Source: UMGS1696 sp963642885
GTDB lineage: Bacteria; Bacillota; Clostridia; Oscillospirales; CAG-272
Direction of reading: 5' to 3'
DNA: 30,117 bases
Assembly (NCBI GenBank): GCA_963642885.1
Contig: CAVIJI010000026.1
Coordinates: 1 to 30,117 of the forward strand
Made by a program: the position numbers and the translations under genes. Shown piece after piece: positions 22,052 through 29,979 of the stretch; within the stretch, counting starts at the first letter, position 1, and every line of letters starts with the position of its first letter. The notes beneath the pieces were generated by a model that saw only the letters and a list, made by a program, of their open reading frames with translations, searched no databases and had not been told where the DNA came from.

Positions 22052-23833
22052 ATGGAACTGACAACAAAAATTTATCACGCGGATTTGTGCGTTGTCGGAG
22101 GCGGACTCGCGGGAATGTGCGCCGCCATTGCCGCTGCTCGAGGCGGTTCCAAGGTCGTACTCATCGGTGACCGTCCTGTACTCGGCGGCAATGCATCATC
22201 GGAAATACGCATGTGGGTTTGCGGTGCGGACGGCGAAAACAACCGCGAGACCGGTATCATTGAGGAAATATCTTTAAAATCGCTGTATCGCAATCCTGAC
22301 AAGCTCTACCCGATCTGGGATGGTATTCTATATGAATTCGTAAAAAACGAACCGAATATCACCCTTATACTGAACTGCTCGGTATGTCAATGCACAATGG
22401 ACGGAAAGCACATTGTCAGTGCAACAGGTTGGCAAACAACCACACAACGGTGGCACACCGTCTATGCGACATACTTTTCCGACTGTTCGGGCGACAGTAT
22501 CCTTGCACCGTTGACAGGTGCGGATTATCGTATCGGCAGAGAAGCCGCTTCGGAATTCGGAGAAAAAACCTCTCAGGAGAAAGAAGACAGACAGACGATG
22601 GGTATGAGTTGTCTCATACAAATGCGAAAAACAGACCGTCCGACTAAATTCATCGCTCCCGACCGGATAATAAAAATGACTCCCGAGGTAATCAAGCTCC
22701 GCCGCCCTGATATGCGTGCAACCGGAGAAAATTTCTGGTACCTTGAACTTGGCGGCAATCGTGATTCCATCGGCGACACCGAAGAAGTACGTGATGAACT
22801 GATTGCATTGGCATATGGCATGGTGGACTACATTAAAAATAGCGGAGAGGTCGATGACGGCGATTACTGGACACTCGATTTTCTCGGATTTTTACCCGGC
22901 AAACGCGAATCACGTCGAATGATGGGAGAATATATTATGACCCAGAACGATGTTCTCTCAGGCGGTATTTTCAATGATACCGTTGCTTACGGCGGCTGGC
23001 CGTTGGACGACCACCATCCCGATGGTTTCTATCACGCAGGTAACCCGAACATTTGGGGCAAAACACCGTCGCCGTACGGTATTCCATACCGTTGTCTTTA
23101 TTCACGCAACATTGACAACCTCTATTTCGCAGGCCGAAATATCTCTATGACACACGCCGCAATGAGCTCCGCCCGCGTGATGGCAACCTGTGCACTTCTC
23201 GGCGAGGCAGTCGGATGTGCCGCGAATATCGCAAGAGAATTTTCTCTCACACCACACGAGGTTTATACGAAAAAAATCAAACTGCTTCGGGAAAGGCTCA
23301 TGGAGGAGGGTTGTTTTCTGCCCGGATTGCGCAGAACCATATCTGAAATCACACAAAAAGCAAAGCTTTCGGCGAATGTCGAAAATGCGGATAACCTCCG
23401 CAACGGTATGGATCGAAACAACCGCACCTATGGAACCGACGACAACGGAGTATACCTGCCGCTCGGCAAACCCGTAACATATACATTCGCAAATGCGACG
23501 GAAATTTCGAATATCCATATAGCTTTGGATTCGGACCTTAACCGCAAGACCATACCCGGAGATTGGTGTGAAAAACGCCACACTATGCGTGCCAATATTG
23601 TACCCGAAAGCCCGACAATGACCATGCCCCAAACCTTACTGCGTGCGTATAGAATAGAGGCTAAAACAGAAACGAATGAAGTAGCTGTTATCGCGGACGA
23701 GTGCTGTAATCTGCGGCAGTGCATCAATATACCTGTAAACGGCAGATTTACCGAAATTGCACTGATTCCGATTGCATCTTGGGCGGAAACGGAATGCGAT
23801 ACAGTGCATGTATTTTCCTTTGACATTAGATAA
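22052..23833 (+). CDS. FAD-dependent oxidoreductase with C-terminal beta-sandwich domain
   Basis: The 593-residue protein begins with a Rossmann FAD-binding motif (VVGGGLAGMCAAIAAARGG, Gly16/Gly18/Gly21) and has PVLGGNASSEIRMW (42-55), a second block typical of the FAD_oxidored family. NLYFAGRNISMTHAAMSSARVMATCALLGEAVG (about 353-385) is the C-terminal FAD-contact region. From about 440 a separate beta-rich domain resembling a discoidin-like carbohydrate-binding fold follows. Members often sit in glycan-use clusters, where their exact substrates are mostly unknown. No signal peptide is seen. CGGAG precedes the ATG. No clear promoter was found in the 106 bases after the WYL gene. The family is secure, the substrate unknown. 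Confidence 0.83.
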   Translation: MELTTKIYHADLCVVGGGLAGMCAAIAAARGGSKVVLIGDRPVLGGNASSEIRMWVCGADGENNRETGIIEEISLKSLYRNPDKLYPIWDGILYEFVKNEPNITLILNCSVCQCTMDGKHIVSATGWQTTTQRWHTVYATYFSDCSGDSILAPLTGADYRIGREAASEFGEKTSQEKEDRQTMGMSCLIQMRKTDRPTKFIAPDRIIKMTPEVIKLRRPDMRATGENFWYLELGGNRDSIGDTEEVRDELIALAYGMVDYIKNSGEVDDGDYWTLDFLGFLPGKRESRRMMGEYIMTQNDVLSGGIFNDTVAYGGWPLDDHHPDGFYHAGNPNIWGKTPSPYGIPYRCLYSRNIDNLYFAGRNISMTHAAMSSARVMATCALLGEAVGCAANIAREFSLTPHEVYTKKIKLLRERLMEEGCFLPGLRRTISEITQKAKLSANVENADNLRNGMDRNNRTYGTDDNGVYLPLGKPVTYTFANATEISNIHIALDSDLNRKTIPGDWCEKRHTMRANIVPESPTMTMPQTLLRAYRIEAKTETNEVAVIADECCNLRQCINIPVNGRFTEIALIPIASWAETECDTVHVFSFDIR

Positions 23834-23854
23834 TTCTCCGAAACATACACATTA

Positions 23855-23901
23855 ACCGAAAAAGCGCCGATGTGCTGATTGAAAAAGCATCATCGGCGCT
23901 T
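23855..23901 (-). terminator. Bidirectional terminator between convergent genes
   Basis: AAGCGCCGATG (23862-23872) pairs with CATCGGCGCTT (23891-23901), and an inner TGCT/AGCA pairing lies past a one-base bulge. On the minus strand a run of five T's follows, so it ends the beta-helix gene well. The plus-side tail (TTATATTATCG) is weaker. Confidence 0.8.
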
Positions 23902-23944
23902 ATATTATCGAAAACGGATTACGAAATAATCAATCCCTCACACA

Positions 23945-25969
23945 TCACAGTCTTCCTATGTTTTCGGTATGTATAACGGGAAATTCATATTCATGAACTT
24001 CGGTAAATTTTAATGTGTCGATATCGAATCCGGCTTCTTCACAGCTGTGATAAACATGATTTTCTCCGATCAAGCTGTATTTGTAAACCGAATTCGCTAT
24101 TTGACCGAAACGAGCATCTTTATTGATTATAACATTATTTTTCACTACACTGTATGCCGGATTAATCGGAAAGTTCGGGTCATCGGGATTCTCGAAAGAT
24201 GTCGTCACGCAAGAAAGCTTCGGATACTTTTCACTCCACACTTTACTTTTATACGGTACTTTTCCGAGATTTATCCAAGCTTTCGAATCGTGTTTATCAA
24301 CAGCCTGTCGGAACCATCCTCCGTTCACGAATCCGTCTCGGCATCGATCATCATACATTATGGGCTGTATCGATTCACCGATTATAATATTGTCATAAAC
24401 AGCATTTTCTCTGCCGCCGCCGATGAGAAACGCGTATTTCTTAACGTTGATAAGTATGTTTCCGTATGCGGTTTGTCCTGAAAGACCATCATCCCAATAA
24501 ATACCATCCGGTGTGAATTCATTACTTCCGATATTACGCAGTAAATTATATCTTATTACTGTTCCGTGTCCTGCCCAATCGTAGCCTGCGTATATTGCAC
24601 CCGCATCGCTCGAATGATAAACCACATCATGTATGTAATTGTATTCTATAGTATGTTCGTTTCCGTGGTAACCTATTGCCATGTGCGGAGAATTTGCGAT
24701 TTCATTATGTGAACAAAGATTGCCGACTCCGTTCAATGTTACACCTGCCTGATACGTCTGATATACTTCGGAAAAATCATGTATGTAATTGGCATACGCC
24801 GTATTGTTACCGTGAGTTAATGTTTCACGATCTCCGCCGTTTAATATTATGCCTCCCTTTCCGGTGTGGGAAATATCGCAAAACCGTACACTGTTTCCGT
24901 TTCCGTTTAAAACAATCGCATTGCCACCGACGTTACGAATTGTCAGTTTATCAAGTATAACACCATTGCAATTTCCTTCGACAGCGTTAGAACGTGTACA
25001 AACCAACGTCATTCCCGAAACAGTCATGTTATCCGCACCATCGAAAGCAATCAGTGGTTTCTCGTTCAGTGAAACTGAAAAGCAGCTGTCCTCGCTTTGG
25101 GGATAGACATAAAGCAGGCCTTCTTTACGTTCGAGATACCATTCACCCGGTTCGTCTAATTCTTCGAGAACATTGTAGAGGTAATATAAAGCTCCGCTGC
25201 GGCAGCCGTATCTGCTTACATAACGCGGAGACACCGCACGGTTGTCCGTATCAACAACATCAAGCGGAGACGATGAATCCGCCCAGTCCCAATAAAGATA
25301 TCCGAAAATCCAAGCCGTATCGGGATTTTCCCACTTTTTCATACGCTCATTGGTATCGCGATCTATAATGTATGTACCGCCTCTGTGGTTATATCTCTCA
25401 TTCCAGTTTTTCCAGTAATTCTGTGGCGGAAACTCGGCGACATCCCCCACATCTTTCACCTGATCTATTTTCAGATAACCTTTATTGGGGTAACGTGCGA
25501 GTGTCATGCGTTTATCCGATTCGAAAACCTCGATGTTATCTCCCGTCGGAGCATTATCGTATTTCGAAGCCGTATTATAAGCTCCTATCGGATATAAGTT
25601 TTCGTACATTCCGCGATTCACATTATATTTCTTCAAATCTATTACTCTTACTTTTTCCGCAGCATCGGCTGATAAACGTTTTTTTATCGATTCATCGGGA
25701 ATTTCCGTGTCGCAATACCGTACATCGATTCCTCCTGTCAGTACTGTTCCTTCCGCGGCGTGATACCTTACTCCGCTGTCCCTCTTATCGAATACAAGTC
25801 CATGTGTGTAATAGCTTCCGGCGGCTATCTCCACCGTCACCTTGCTGCCTGTGCCGATAATGTGACGTGCTTTTTCCATAGCTTCCTCGATAGTCTTATA
25901 TGGTGAAGCGTTTGTCCCGCTACCGCTTTCGGAAACATTGCCGTCAACGTAAATATGAGTATTATCCAT
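23945..25969 (-). CDS. GH141-like right-handed beta-helix glycan-active protein
   Basis: The 674-residue protein starts with IYVDGNVSESGSGTNASPYKTIEEAM, the typical entry to a right-handed beta-helix, followed by VTVEIAAGSYY and a beta-sandwich-like insertion (about 150-290). Many short coils follow (MTVSGMTLV, LTIRNVGGNAIVL, VRFCDISHTG, NEIANSPHMAIGY). YHSSDAGAIYAGYDWAGHGTVIRYNLLRNIG and IYWDDGLSGQTAYGNI match blocks I associate with GH141-like enzymes, known for alpha-L-fucosidase and xylanase activity. It has no signal peptide. I start at 25969, where GGGAG lies 7-11 bases upstream; an ATG ten codons earlier (25999) lacks such a site. Family placement is from memory and only moderately sure. 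Confidence 0.68.
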   Translation of the reverse strand: MDNTHIYVDGNVSESGSGTNASPYKTIEEAMEKARHIIGTGSKVTVEIAAGSYYTHGLVFDKRDSGVRYHAAEGTVLTGGIDVRYCDTEIPDESIKKRLSADAAEKVRVIDLKKYNVNRGMYENLYPIGAYNTASKYDNAPTGDNIEVFESDKRMTLARYPNKGYLKIDQVKDVGDVAEFPPQNYWKNWNERYNHRGGTYIIDRDTNERMKKWENPDTAWIFGYLYWDWADSSSPLDVVDTDNRAVSPRYVSRYGCRSGALYYLYNVLEELDEPGEWYLERKEGLLYVYPQSEDSCFSVSLNEKPLIAFDGADNMTVSGMTLVCTRSNAVEGNCNGVILDKLTIRNVGGNAIVLNGNGNSVRFCDISHTGKGGIILNGGDRETLTHGNNTAYANYIHDFSEVYQTYQAGVTLNGVGNLCSHNEIANSPHMAIGYHGNEHTIEYNYIHDVVYHSSDAGAIYAGYDWAGHGTVIRYNLLRNIGSNEFTPDGIYWDDGLSGQTAYGNILINVKKYAFLIGGGRENAVYDNIIIGESIQPIMYDDRCRDGFVNGGWFRQAVDKHDSKAWINLGKVPYKSKVWSEKYPKLSCVTTSFENPDDPNFPINPAYSVVKNNVIINKDARFGQIANSVYKYSLIGENHVYHSCEEAGFDIDTLKFTEVHEYEFPVIHTENIGRL

Positions 25970-25985
25970 ATTAATCTCCCTTCTC

Positions 25986-26051
25986 ACCGATCGGTTCATA
26001 ATAGCTTTCGATTTTCATCTACAGTATATCATTTATCGACATCATTTTCCA
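25986..26051 (-). promoter_or_regulatory. Promoter and palindrome upstream of the GH141-like gene
   Basis: On the minus strand, TGGAAA (26046-26051) and TATACT (26023-26028) are 17 bases apart. Between the promoter and the ribosome binding site lies a perfect 10-base palindrome, ACCGATCGGT (25986-25995), a possible operator. Bases 26052-26194, between this promoter and the next divergent one, show only a short partial repeat (GAAGCCTCT at 26075-26083 and 26161-26169). Confidence 0.5.
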
Positions 26052-26194
26052 CACTGTGCAATATTTTTTCCGCGAAGCCTCTGTAGAAAATCCATACCGC
26101 ACGAATAAACAATATGACATCCGATAGCAGGTTTTCCGCCATGTTTACATTATAAGTACGGAAGCCTCTTTATGCGGACAACATAATTATCGGC

Positions 26195-26223
26195 TTGATT
26201 TTTCGTTTTCGCGGTGTTATAAT
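26195..26223 (+). promoter_or_regulatory. Promoter of the GreA-like gene
   Basis: TTGATT (26195-26200) and TATAAT (26218-26223) are separated by 17 bases. The ATG at 26262 lies about 38 bases downstream of the -10 box, with AAGGA just before it. Confidence 0.75.
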
Positions 26224-26261
26224 AATTCAAACAGCAATTAAATTTTACGAAGGATAATTAT

Positions 26262-26762
26262 ATGCCCAACCACGAACTTACCGAAGTTGAAATCAATACC
26301 ATAAAAAACGAGATTGAACATCGTCAAACCGTACTGACGCCTCAATATATAGCCGAGGTTCAGCGTACCCGTGCTTTCGGAGATTTATCCGAAAACGATG
26401 AATACAGAAGCGCAAAACGAGAATTAAACCGTAATTATTCCCGTATACGTTATCTTAAGGCTATGCTCGAGAATGCAGTTCTGGTAAATTACGAATCAGA
26501 CGAAGACAAGGTCGGAATATTCGACCATGTCACACTATGGAATGAAGACGACGAAGAAGAACTCACCGTAACTATAGTTACACCTCTGCGACACGATATC
26601 CTGAACAATCGCATATCCAAGGATTCCCCTTTGGCCATGGCTATATTAGGTCATAAAGAAGGTGAGCGCGTACTCGTTAAGGTAAATGAAAAGTATTCCT
26701 ATTACGTCGTTATACGTGATATCATTAAAGGCGAGGATGATGACTCCATCAGAATACATTAA
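26262..26762 (+). CDS. GreA-family transcript cleavage / elongation factor
   Basis: The 166-residue protein is of GreA type and length. Residues 1-75 form the coiled-coil that enters the RNA polymerase secondary channel. Its tip carries the acidic pair Asp41 and Glu44 in GDLSENDEY, the same positions as in E. coli GreA, which chelate the catalytic metal for transcript cleavage. Residues 85-166 form the FKBP-like C-terminal domain (ISKDSPLAMAILGHKEGERVLV). The middle is unusually acidic (WNEDDEEEL). It has its own promoter and no partner gene. It could be the main GreA or a paralogue; the window cannot tell. Confidence 0.87.
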   Translation: MPNHELTEVEINTIKNEIEHRQTVLTPQYIAEVQRTRAFGDLSENDEYRSAKRELNRNYSRIRYLKAMLENAVLVNYESDEDKVGIFDHVTLWNEDDEEELTVTIVTPLRHDILNNRISKDSPLAMAILGHKEGERVLVKVNEKYSYYVVIRDIIKGEDDDSIRIH

Positions 26763-26879
26763 CGATTCGTTTTGTCATTTTCGCTATATAATCGCATTGG
26801 TGGTTGTAGATATTCACTAAATTCAAAGTGTTTTCCCATTAAATAAGTAACTATTTATCAATTATAACTTCTGTTACAC

Positions 26880-26908
26880 TTGACAATATCCTATTTTTGT
26901 GATATTAT
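26880..26908 (+). promoter_or_regulatory. Promoter of the two-TM protein gene
   Basis: A perfect TTGACA (26880-26885) and TATTAT (26903-26908) are 17 bases apart. The transcript leader is about 57 bases long, with GGAGAG before the ATG at 26972. No other feature was recognised in 26763-26879. Confidence 0.8.
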
Positions 26909-26971
26909 TAAGTCATTGATAATGCACGTTTAATCGTTATCATCCAAAATTTTTTTAAATGGAGAGTTGTT

Positions 26972-27772
26972 ATGGAAACCAAACGCAATCTCAAGTATTT
27001 TACAGCTCCGCCGATAAGCATTCCCGCACTTATCGGTTGGGCAATCACCGTAATAGGTGTTGTCCTCTTCTTCCTTCGTTATGTTCCTAAACTCTATGCA
27101 ATTCTGGTACTTATTGTCGGCGTACTTGTTATTGCCTTCACTTCCGGCGGTAAGTCGACAGACAGCGACTTTGAATTCCAGATTTCAGAAAGAATCAAAA
27201 ACCTTCAGGAACGTTCCGAAAAGAAATTCGAAGTTTACGACAAGAGCTTCCTTAAAATGCTCAAGCCCATTAACCTCAGAGGTTACGATTTCCTCGCTAA
27301 GGAAGAACCGCTTTATTATAAGAAAGGCAAGGACGGCGTAAACAGAACAAATTACTTCAAAGGATGTAACCTGATTTTCACAAACGAGAAGATGTTTGTA
27401 TTCGCTCGCCGTTTCTCCTTAATCGATGAATCCATAGACGAAGTAATAACAGGTTCTTACTATTTCAATGAACTTGACAGAGCCGAAGTCGAAGAGAAAA
27501 TTTTCGATTATACCATCAAGGATCGTCCCGTTCAGATTAAGTACTATGTATTCTCCATATATCAGGAAGACGGAAGCAAAGCCCTTGAAATGTGCGTAGA
27601 CTACGGTGCCGATATCGATAAATACGCGGAACAGATTACCAGAGCTATAGCTACCCGTAAAAAGGAACTTGCTAAGCGTGCGGAAGAAACAGCACAGAGA
27701 CGTGCGGCATTCAGAGCTAAAGTTGAAGCCGAAAAAGAAGCAATCGCACGCGGCGAAACCGTTGAAGAATAA
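26972..27772 (+). CDS. Two-TM membrane protein of unknown function
   Basis: I do not recognise this 266-residue protein. Two adjacent transmembrane segments (about 18-36 and 40-57) are joined by a very short loop, so most of the chain should be on one side, probably cytosolic. Residues 65-215 form an alpha/beta domain (EKKFEVYDKSFLKML, YFKGCNLIFTNEKMFVFARRFSLIDE, IKYYVFSIYQEDG), which resembles a PH-like strand pattern. The last 40 residues are a charged Arg/Glu/Ala helix, likely coiled coil. It has a near-consensus promoter and a perfect terminator of its own, so it is monocistronic and probably well expressed. Confidence 0.7.
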   Translation: METKRNLKYFTAPPISIPALIGWAITVIGVVLFFLRYVPKLYAILVLIVGVLVIAFTSGGKSTDSDFEFQISERIKNLQERSEKKFEVYDKSFLKMLKPINLRGYDFLAKEEPLYYKKGKDGVNRTNYFKGCNLIFTNEKMFVFARRFSLIDESIDEVITGSYYFNELDRAEVEEKIFDYTIKDRPVQIKYYVFSIYQEDGSKALEMCVDYGADIDKYAEQITRAIATRKKELAKRAEETAQRRAAFRAKVEAEKEAIARGETVEE

Positions 27773-27779
27773 TTTTATA

Positions 27780-27823
27780 AATATCATCTTGAACGCTCTT
27801 GTGAGTTCAAGATGATATTTTTT
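27780..27823 (+). terminator. Terminator of the two-TM protein gene
   Basis: AATATCATCTTGAAC (27780-27794) pairs perfectly with GTTCAAGATGATATT (27805-27819) around a 10-base loop, followed by TTTTC. It starts 8 bases after the stop codon. Confidence 0.93.
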
Positions 27824-27901
27824 CATAATTGACGAAATAATCACATAATGTTTTTTAAATTTATATAAAAAGTAAATTCTCAAAAATATATTCGAAAGCA
27901 C

Positions 27902-27930
27902 TTGATTAATTCGCGTTGTTGCGGTAAAAT
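27902..27930 (+). promoter_or_regulatory. Promoter of gap
   Basis: TTGATT (27902-27907) and TAAAAT (27925-27930) are 17 bases apart. The leader of about 60 bases ends with CGGAGGA before the ATG at 27997, a strong ribosome binding site fitting a highly expressed gene. Confidence 0.65.
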
Positions 27931-27996
27931 ATATCCTTGAGGGGAATAAAAATTTGTATCCCGTGAATTTAATTATATATTTCGGAGGAAACTCAA

Positions 27997-29028
27997 ATGT
28001 CAGTAAAAGTTGCTATTAACGGTTTCGGTCGTATCGGTCGTCTTGCTTTCCGTCAGATGTTCGATGCTGAAGGTTATGAAGTTGTTGCTATCAATGACCT
28101 CACAAGCCCCGCAATGCTCGCTCACCTTCTCAAGTATGATACAGCTCAGGGTTCTTTCCTTGGCAAAATCGGTGAAAACAAGCACACTGTTGAATCCACA
28201 GAAGATTCCATTATAGTTGACGGCAAAGAAATCAAAATTTACGCTGAAAAGAACGCAGCTGATTGTCCTTGGGGCAAGCTTGATGTAGACGTTGTTCTTG
28301 AATGCACAGGTTTCTACACATCTAAGGAAAAGTCACAGGCTCACATCGCAGCAGGTGCTAAGAAGGTTGTTATTTCCGCTCCCGCAGGCAATGACCTTAA
28401 GACAATAGTATTCTCCGTAAACGAAAATACACTTACATCCGATGATCAGATCATCTCCGCTGCATCCTGCACAACAAACTGCCTCGCTCCTATGGCTAAG
28501 GCTCTTAACGATACATATCCGATCGTTTCCGGTATCATGACAACTGTTCATGCTTACACAGGCGACCAGATGATCCTCGACGGTCCTCAGAGAAAGGGTG
28601 ACCTCAGAAGAGCTCGTGCCGGTGCCGCTAATATCGTTCCTAACTCAACAGGCGCTGCTAAGGCTATCGGTCTTGTTATTCCCGAACTCAACGGCAAGCT
28701 TATCGGTTCCGCTCAGAGAGTTCCCGTAACCACAGGCTCCACTACTATTCTTGTTGCAGTAGTAAAGGGTAAGGATGTTACAAAGGATTCTATCAATGCA
28801 GCTATGAAGGCTCAGGCTTCCGCTTCCTTCGGTTACAACGAAGAACAGATCGTTTCTTCTGACGTTGTCGGCATGAAGTACGGTTCACTGTTTGATGCTA
28901 CACAGACAATGGTTACAAAGATTGACGACGATACATATCAGGTTCAGGTAGTTTCTTGGTACGATAACGAGAACTCCTACACAAGCCAGATGGTTCGTAC
29001 AATCAAGTACTTCGCAGAACTCAACTAA
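27997..29028 (+). CDS. gap: Glyceraldehyde-3-phosphate dehydrogenase (type I, NAD)
   Basis: The 343-residue protein is the glycolytic enzyme that oxidises glyceraldehyde 3-phosphate to 1,3-bisphosphoglycerate. The NAD motif is INGFGRIGR (7-15), and Asp34 after the second strand favours NAD over NADP. The catalytic Cys158 is in SAASCTTNCLAP, with His185 in TTVHAYTGDQ. The phosphate-binding RAGAANIVPNSTGAAKA and the C-terminal WYDNENSYTSQMVRT are intact. Its codons are visibly more uniform than in neighbouring genes (many GCT, AAG, GGT, CTT), as expected for a very highly expressed gene. It has its own promoter and terminator. Confidence 0.97.
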   Translation: MSVKVAINGFGRIGRLAFRQMFDAEGYEVVAINDLTSPAMLAHLLKYDTAQGSFLGKIGENKHTVESTEDSIIVDGKEIKIYAEKNAADCPWGKLDVDVVLECTGFYTSKEKSQAHIAAGAKKVVISAPAGNDLKTIVFSVNENTLTSDDQIISAASCTTNCLAPMAKALNDTYPIVSGIMTTVHAYTGDQMILDGPQRKGDLRRARAGAANIVPNSTGAAKAIGLVIPELNGKLIGSAQRVPVTTGSTTILVAVVKGKDVTKDSINAAMKAQASASFGYNEEQIVSSDVVGMKYGSLFDATQTMVTKIDDDTYQVQVVSWYDNENSYTSQMVRTIKYFAELN

Positions 29029-29044
29029 TCGGAAAATTTGTTGT

Positions 29045-29077
29045 AAAAGGTATCTCCTTAGGGGGATACCTTTTTTG
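29045..29077 (+). terminator. Terminator of gap
   Basis: AAAAGGTATC (29045-29054) pairs with GATACCTTTT (29065-29074), extended inward by one G-U and two C-G pairs, with a 4-base loop and a six-T run. It lies 16 bases after the stop codon. Confidence 0.93.
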
Positions 29078-29106
29078 CTTTTACACAAATTAAATGCTTT
29101 TTTTTA

Positions 29107-29135
29107 TTACTTCGTTCAAATATTGATGATATAAT
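29107..29135 (+). promoter_or_regulatory. Promoter of the alarmone synthetase gene
   Basis: TATAAT (29130-29135) is preceded at 17 bases by a weak TTACTT (29107-29112). The start codon lies 36 bases after the -10 box. Confidence 0.55.
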
Positions 29136-29170
29136 CAATATAAAGAACCGGTATTTTCAAGAGGTATATT

Positions 29171-29845
29171 GTGGAAAACGATCTCAATATAATTATAAAC
29201 AACGGAATCAGCACACAGCATATAGATGCCAAAGAATTGATTGCCGATTATAAGGAATTATCCGAACTCGAACATCTCTATAACTCGGCTATCAAGCAGC
29301 TTACAATTAAATTCGAAATTCTGAATGATGAATTTAAAGTTAAATATGAGCGCAGTCCCATCCATCATATAGAATCAAGACTTAAATCGCAAACAAGCAT
29401 TGTAAAGAAGCTCCTTAAACGCGGTAAGGATCTATCGGTTGAATCCGCAAAGGAAAATATTAATGATATAGCGGGTGTGAGGGTTGTATGCTGTTACATC
29501 GATGATGTTTACTCGGTAGCCGATATGCTCTTGCGTCAATCGGATATTAAGCTTATCAAAGAACAGGATTATATAAAGAATCCCAATTACAACGGTTACA
29601 GAAGTCTTCATCTGGACATACAGATTCCCATATATCTCTCGGACAAAACAGAATTAGTTCGTGTAGAAGTTCAATTAAGGACCGTCGCAATGGATTTCTG
29701 GGCAAGTCTGGAACATGATTTACGTTATAAATCAGACAAAACCATTCCCGGTGATATTCAAAAACGCATGCTTGAATGTGCTAATGAAATATCCGATATT
29801 GATAACAGAATGCAGGATATTTATAAGAAAATACAAAACTTATAA
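29171..29845 (+). CDS. Small alarmone synthetase (RelA/SpoT-domain GTP pyrophosphokinase)
   Basis: The 224-residue protein is a single-domain (p)ppGpp synthetase of the RelP/RelQ (YwaC/YjbM) class, which transfers pyrophosphate from ATP to GTP/GDP in stress signalling. The synthetase core is clear: HHIESRLKSQTSIVKKLLKRG (65-85), the acidic block NINDIAGVRVVC (97-108), NPNYNGYRSLHL (137-148) and VEVQLRTVAMDFWASLEHDLRYK (165-187). It lacks the hydrolase, TGS and ACT domains of long Rel proteins, and the C-terminal helices (195-224) fit the oligomerising tail of this class. The start is GTG, set 5 bases after GAGGT. It has its own promoter after the gap terminator. Confidence 0.92.
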   Translation: MENDLNIIINNGISTQHIDAKELIADYKELSELEHLYNSAIKQLTIKFEILNDEFKVKYERSPIHHIESRLKSQTSIVKKLLKRGKDLSVESAKENINDIAGVRVVCCYIDDVYSVADMLLRQSDIKLIKEQDYIKNPNYNGYRSLHLDIQIPIYLSDKTELVRVEVQLRTVAMDFWASLEHDLRYKSDKTIPGDIQKRMLECANEISDIDNRMQDIYKKIQNL

Positions 29846-29873
29846 AAAACACAGTAAAATCGTATTCCGAATA

Positions 29874-29902
29874 TTGCCCTCTTCTTTTTGCTGTGTTATA
29901 AT
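29874..29902 (+). promoter_or_regulatory. Promoter of the glycerol-3-phosphate-dehydrogenase-like gene
   Basis: TTGCCC (29874-29879) and TATAAT (29897-29902) are 17 bases apart. AACACAG (29848-29854) and CTGTGTT (29891-29897) form an inverted repeat whose right arm touches the -10 box; its meaning is unclear. Confidence 0.6.
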
Positions 29903-29979
29903 ATTCTTAATTAAATAAGGCACTCGATACCTTTAGTTTGAATCATCATATCTTTAATATATATTAACGGAGAGTAATC

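Noticed and set aside
26075..26169. Direct repeat GAAGCCTCT in the 26.1 kb intergenic region as a transposon footprint
   Set aside because: The match is only 9 bases and no inverted ends or coding capacity lie between the copies.
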